From Treponema sp. (lineage in GTDB: Bacteria; Spirochaetota; Spirochaetia; Treponematales; Breznakiellaceae): a stretch of DNA of 8,796 nucleotides. Each line of letters begins with the position of its first letter. Positions within the stretch are counted from its first letter, which is position 1. Below are positions 6,465 through 8,796 of the stretch, piece by piece. The notes under the pieces are model-generated. The model was not told where the DNA came from. It ran no database searches and saw only the letters and a program-made list of their open reading frames with translations. Location of the stretch: NCBI GenBank assembly GCA_031263435.1, contig JAISFT010000138.1, forward strand, positions 1-8,796. Reading direction: 5' to 3'. A program made the position numbers and the translations under genes.

Positions 6465-8279
6465 ATGATCATCGTTTTTGTCGAAGATAATTACAAAAAT
6501 CTGACCGATGGAACTTCAATCTCTGCCCATCGTTTTCGGGACGAGCTTATCAAACGGGGACATACGGTTCGGGTTCTTGCCATAGATATATCCGGCGAAG
6601 ATATGTACTGCCTTAAAGAACATTATGTTCCCCTGGTCAGCGAAGTTGCCAGCAAAAACCGCATGCATTTTGCAAAATACGATGAAAAAATCGTGCGCCG
6701 GGCCTTTGAGGGCGCCGACATAGTCCACATCTTTTTCCCCTGGCAAATCGCAAGAAAGTGCTGCGCCCTTGCCGAAGAAATGGGAATCCCCGTGTCGGGC
6801 GCCTTTCACTGCCAGCCTGAAAACGTTACGTACAACATGATGATAAAACTCTTTGAGCCCGCGAACGTATTTCTTTACTTTCTGTTCAAACTATGGTTTT
6901 ACCGCATGGTCGATAATATCCACTGCCCCTCGCTTTTTACAAGCCGGGAACTGCTGAAGCACAAATACTACGCGCGGCTCCATGTTATTTCCAACGGCGT
7001 ATCCGGCGTTTTTAAGCCGCCGGATACGCCCGTTCAAAAAACCGACGACAGAATCCGTATTCTTATGATTGGGAGAATCGCCGAAGAAAAACGGCAGGAT
7101 CTTATTATCAAGGCGGTAAATATTTCCAAATACCGCGAAAAAATCGAAGTCTTTTTCGCGGGTCAGGGTCCGATGGAAAAACGGTTTATCCGCTACGCCG
7201 GCAGGCTTCCCAATAAACCGCGCTTTGAATTCGTACCCCAGGAACAGCTTATAGACATTATATACAAAACCGACATTTACATCCACGCTTCCGATGCCGA
7301 AATTGAGGGCATAAGCTGTCTTGAGGCCATTTCCTGCGGCAAGGTTCCGATAATATCGGACTCAAAAAAATCCGCGGCTTCCCAGTTTGCCCTGGACGGG
7401 CGGAGTCTTTTCAAAAAGGGGAATTACCGCGATCTGTGTACAAAAATAGAATACTGGATTGAACACCCCGCCGAAAAGAAGCAGATGGAAGCCGAATATG
7501 CCGGGCTCGGCAGGAAGTACAGCATCGATCATTCAATCGACAAGATAGAAAAGATGTTTGACGATACCATAAAAGGGTACCGGACCAATAAGATGATCCT
7601 GAAAAGCGCGGAAATGCGGAAATATTACCGCAAGGTCCTCCGGGGAAACCGGCTCAAGGAATTCTTCTGCGCCGTATTTTACTATGCCATTATCATCCCC
7701 CTTTATATTTTTAATTATGTGTGGTACGGCCTTACCATAAAAAACAGAAGCGTGTTAAAAAAGATCAAAAAAACCGGGGCCATCGTAGTCTGTAACCACG
7801 TTCACCAGATGGACTGTACCGCCTGCGCCGTGGCCCTTGCCTGGCGCAAATTACTGTTTGTAAGCCTTCCGTCGAATTTCAAGCTGGGACTCGCCGGTAT
7901 TTTTGTAAGCATCCTGGGTTCGGTTCCCACGCCCTCAGGGCCAAAGGAAACCCAGATTTTCGTTCAGACCCTTTCAAAGTTACTGCGGCAGAGACGGCTT
8001 GTACTTTTTTATCCCGAGGGGGAACGTAAAAATTACCATACGGAAATACGCGATTTCCACCGGGGTTCGTTCTATCTTTCGGTTGACGCGCAGATGCCCG
8101 TAGTTCCCCTGCGTATCGTTTTTCGCAAGCCGGACGGCATTTGGAAGTTTTTCAAAAAAAAGCCCTGCTTTACGCTGGTCATTGGCGAACCGCTCTACCC
8201 CGATCCCCTGCTGTCCCCAAAAGCCGCCGTTGACGACATTCAAAACCGGGTTCGGGAAAGCATGTCCTCCCTTTCATAA
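6465..8279 (+). CDS. Fused GT4 glycosyltransferase and PlsC-type acyltransferase
   Basis: A 604-residue two-domain protein. Residues 1-370 are a GT4 (GT-B fold) glycosyltransferase. It has the acceptor-side loop DGTSISAHRFRDELIKRGH (15-33), the inter-domain strand ILMIGRIAEEKRQD (199-212), and the nucleotide-sugar motif from E279 to E287 (E-x7-E, in EIEGISCLEAISCG). A hydrophobic segment at about 400-422 (FFCAVFYYAIII onward) may anchor it to the membrane. Residues 425-600 are a 1-acylglycerol-3-phosphate acyltransferase (PlsC) domain: NHVHQMD gives H445-x4-D450, FYPEGER holds the acceptor motif EGxR (518-521), and VVPLRI (546-551) is the last block. All catalytic residues are present, so both halves look active. 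Sugar transfer plus acylation points to glycolipid synthesis on the inner face of the cytoplasmic membrane; the substrate is unknown. The start at 6465 has no good Shine-Dalgarno. Codon use is more AT-rich than in 1630-5713. Confidence 0.93.
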   Translation: MIIVFVEDNYKNLTDGTSISAHRFRDELIKRGHTVRVLAIDISGEDMYCLKEHYVPLVSEVASKNRMHFAKYDEKIVRRAFEGADIVHIFFPWQIARKCCALAEEMGIPVSGAFHCQPENVTYNMMIKLFEPANVFLYFLFKLWFYRMVDNIHCPSLFTSRELLKHKYYARLHVISNGVSGVFKPPDTPVQKTDDRIRILMIGRIAEEKRQDLIIKAVNISKYREKIEVFFAGQGPMEKRFIRYAGRLPNKPRFEFVPQEQLIDIIYKTDIYIHASDAEIEGISCLEAISCGKVPIISDSKKSAASQFALDGRSLFKKGNYRDLCTKIEYWIEHPAEKKQMEAEYAGLGRKYSIDHSIDKIEKMFDDTIKGYRTNKMILKSAEMRKYYRKVLRGNRLKEFFCAVFYYAIIIPLYIFNYVWYGLTIKNRSVLKKIKKTGAIVVCNHVHQMDCTACAVALAWRKLLFVSLPSNFKLGLAGIFVSILGSVPTPSGPKETQIFVQTLSKLLRQRRLVLFYPEGERKNYHTEIRDFHRGSFYLSVDAQMPVVPLRIVFRKPDGIWKFFKKKPCFTLVIGEPLYPDPLLSPKAAVDDIQNRVRESMSSLS

Positions 8280-8316
8280 CTCCCCCGCTGCAGAATAACC
8301 AGGTAAAGATTTTTAT
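8280..8316. other. Gap after the fusion gene, no terminator seen
   Basis: Only 37 bp separate the last stop from the repeat block. It holds a T-rich run (8310-8322) but no hairpin directly before it. The strong hairpin at 8330-8356 follows the T-run, which is the wrong order for a + strand intrinsic terminator. On the - strand that hairpin is followed by GCGCCC and then A residues, so it is not one there either. Confidence 0.6.
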
Positions 8317-8329
8317 TTTTTTGGGCGCA

Positions 8330-8356
8330 TCCGCCGCCCGCTTCGCGGGCGGCGGA
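8330..8356. repeat. 12-bp perfect GC hairpin with TTC loop
   Basis: TCCGCCGCCCGC at 8330-8341 and its exact complement at 8345-8356 enclose TTC. It occupies the same place as the 7-bp GAA-loop hairpin at 578-594 in the other block (GAA is TTC read on the other strand). Confidence 0.85.
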
Positions 8357-8394
8357 CCGGGCTATCCGCTTCAATTCCTCGACCCATCCCATAC

Positions 8395-8519
8395 GTGTAT
8401 AACGGGGCTGGGAAAAATCCCGGGAAACTGCTTGTAGAGTCTGCCTCCGCTATTTTCAATACGCTACGGCAGGGAATTCCAAATATTTTCCCGGTCTCTT
8501 CCCCAGCCCCACAATACAC
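8395..8519 (-). repeat. Internal inverted repeat of the right block
   Basis: GTGTATAACGGGGCTGGG (8395-8412) pairs imperfectly with 8502-8519, matching the 374-391 / 510-527 pair of the left block. The enclosed segment is shorter, as the small insertions are absent. Confidence 0.6.
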
Positions 8520-8605
8520 CTATAGGCGGGTCTCTACAGAGGAGGAGGTAGAGGACGGCCAATGGCCGGGGGGGTCTGCGGTATTTCCGCTTCTATCCCT
8601 TGCGC

Positions 8606-8796
8606 TGCACAAAAATGGCATCCATGCCATTTTTGAGCTGTAAGTTTTTTGCGAAGCAAAAAACTTTGCAACCTATTCTCGCCGGCATCCATGCCGGCCC
8701 GGCTATCGCCATTTGGCCTTGGAAGTTTGCGCTACGCGCAAACTTCAGCATTTCTCCGTAGCCCATGCCATTTTTGAGCTGTAAGTTTTTTGCGAA
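8606..8796. repeat. Right hairpin-mosaic array, period 141 bp, runs off the end
   Basis: Perfect hairpins follow one another: 8610-8635 (11-bp stem, loop TCCA), 8642-8666 (11 bp, loop GAA), 8681-8698 (7 bp, loop TCCA) and 8722-8746 (11 bp, loop TAC). Positions 8622-8655 recur identically at 8763-8796, again 141 bp apart, and the window stops in the middle of that second copy. Read on the other strand it shares linkers with the left array (AGGTTG, TCCAAGGCCAAA, CGGAGA), so it is the same family in inverted orientation with mostly different stems. No gene is visible. Confidence 0.85.

Larger units (their letters stand above)
8317..8605 (-). repeat. Right copy of the conserved block, inverted
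   Basis: This is the reverse complement of 286-620, running from TTTTTTGGGCGCAT at the inner edge to CTATCCCTTGCGC at the outer edge. By eye the aligned parts agree at roughly nine bases in ten. Differences are concentrated in hairpins: the stem at 8330-8356 replaces the one at 578-594, the insertions at 430-451 and 485-497 are missing, and the small palindrome near 8560-8572 (CGGCC-ATT-GGCCG on the complement) corresponds to CAGCC-ATT-AGCTG near 315-327. No gene is called in it. Confidence 0.85.

Noticed and set aside
8310..8356. T-run and strong hairpin as a terminator for the last gene
   Set aside because: On the + strand the T-run comes before the hairpin, not after it.
8313..8643. Small frames in both directions in the right block, with peptides like those of the left block (MY-x-GAG)
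   Set aside because: The similarity follows from the repeat itself. Frames on both strands are equally open and there is no ribosome binding site.

Overview
The window reads as a piece of a bacterial chromosome, probably from a GC-rich spirochaete of the termite-gut Treponema type. That guess rests on the P-loop/Asp23 protein, the TPR and signal-peptide proteins, and the dense hairpin repeats between genes. It is an inference from recall, not a match I could run. All six protein genes are on the + strand and fill 692-8279. The rest, 1-691 and 8280-8796, is almost entirely repeat DNA.

Layout: 1-285 is a tandem array with a period of about 141 bp, built almost wholly from short perfect hairpins. 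286-620 is a conserved non-coding block. Next come a P-loop/Asp23-domain protein (692-1585), an exported TPR protein with what looks like a dead metallopeptidase domain (1630-2802), a family 4 uracil-DNA glycosylase (2799-3650) and the replication-restart helicase PriA (3650-5713). These are followed by a second exported TPR-like protein (5727-6446) and a fused glycosyltransferase / acyltransferase (6465-8279). The conserved block then returns in inverted orientation (8317-8605), and the window ends in a second hairpin array (8606-8796), also inverted and also with a 141-bp period.

The TPR protein, glycosylase and PriA genes overlap (ATGA, then TGATG) and must be co-transcribed. They join base-excision repair to replication restart. 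The exported TPR-like gene and the glycolipid-type fusion gene form a second pair, 18 bp apart and visibly less GC-rich. The first gene, and the first gene of the second pair, have no Shine-Dalgarno. Each carries TATACT exactly 6 nt before its ATG, which predicts leaderless mRNAs.

The most unusual part is the repeat DNA at the two ends. Hairpins there keep a small set of 3-4 nt loops (GAA/TTC, AGGA/TCCA, ACA/TGT) and fixed linkers, while their stems change completely and stay perfectly self-complementary. Several stem changes between copies are compensatory. No known repeat family is assigned here.
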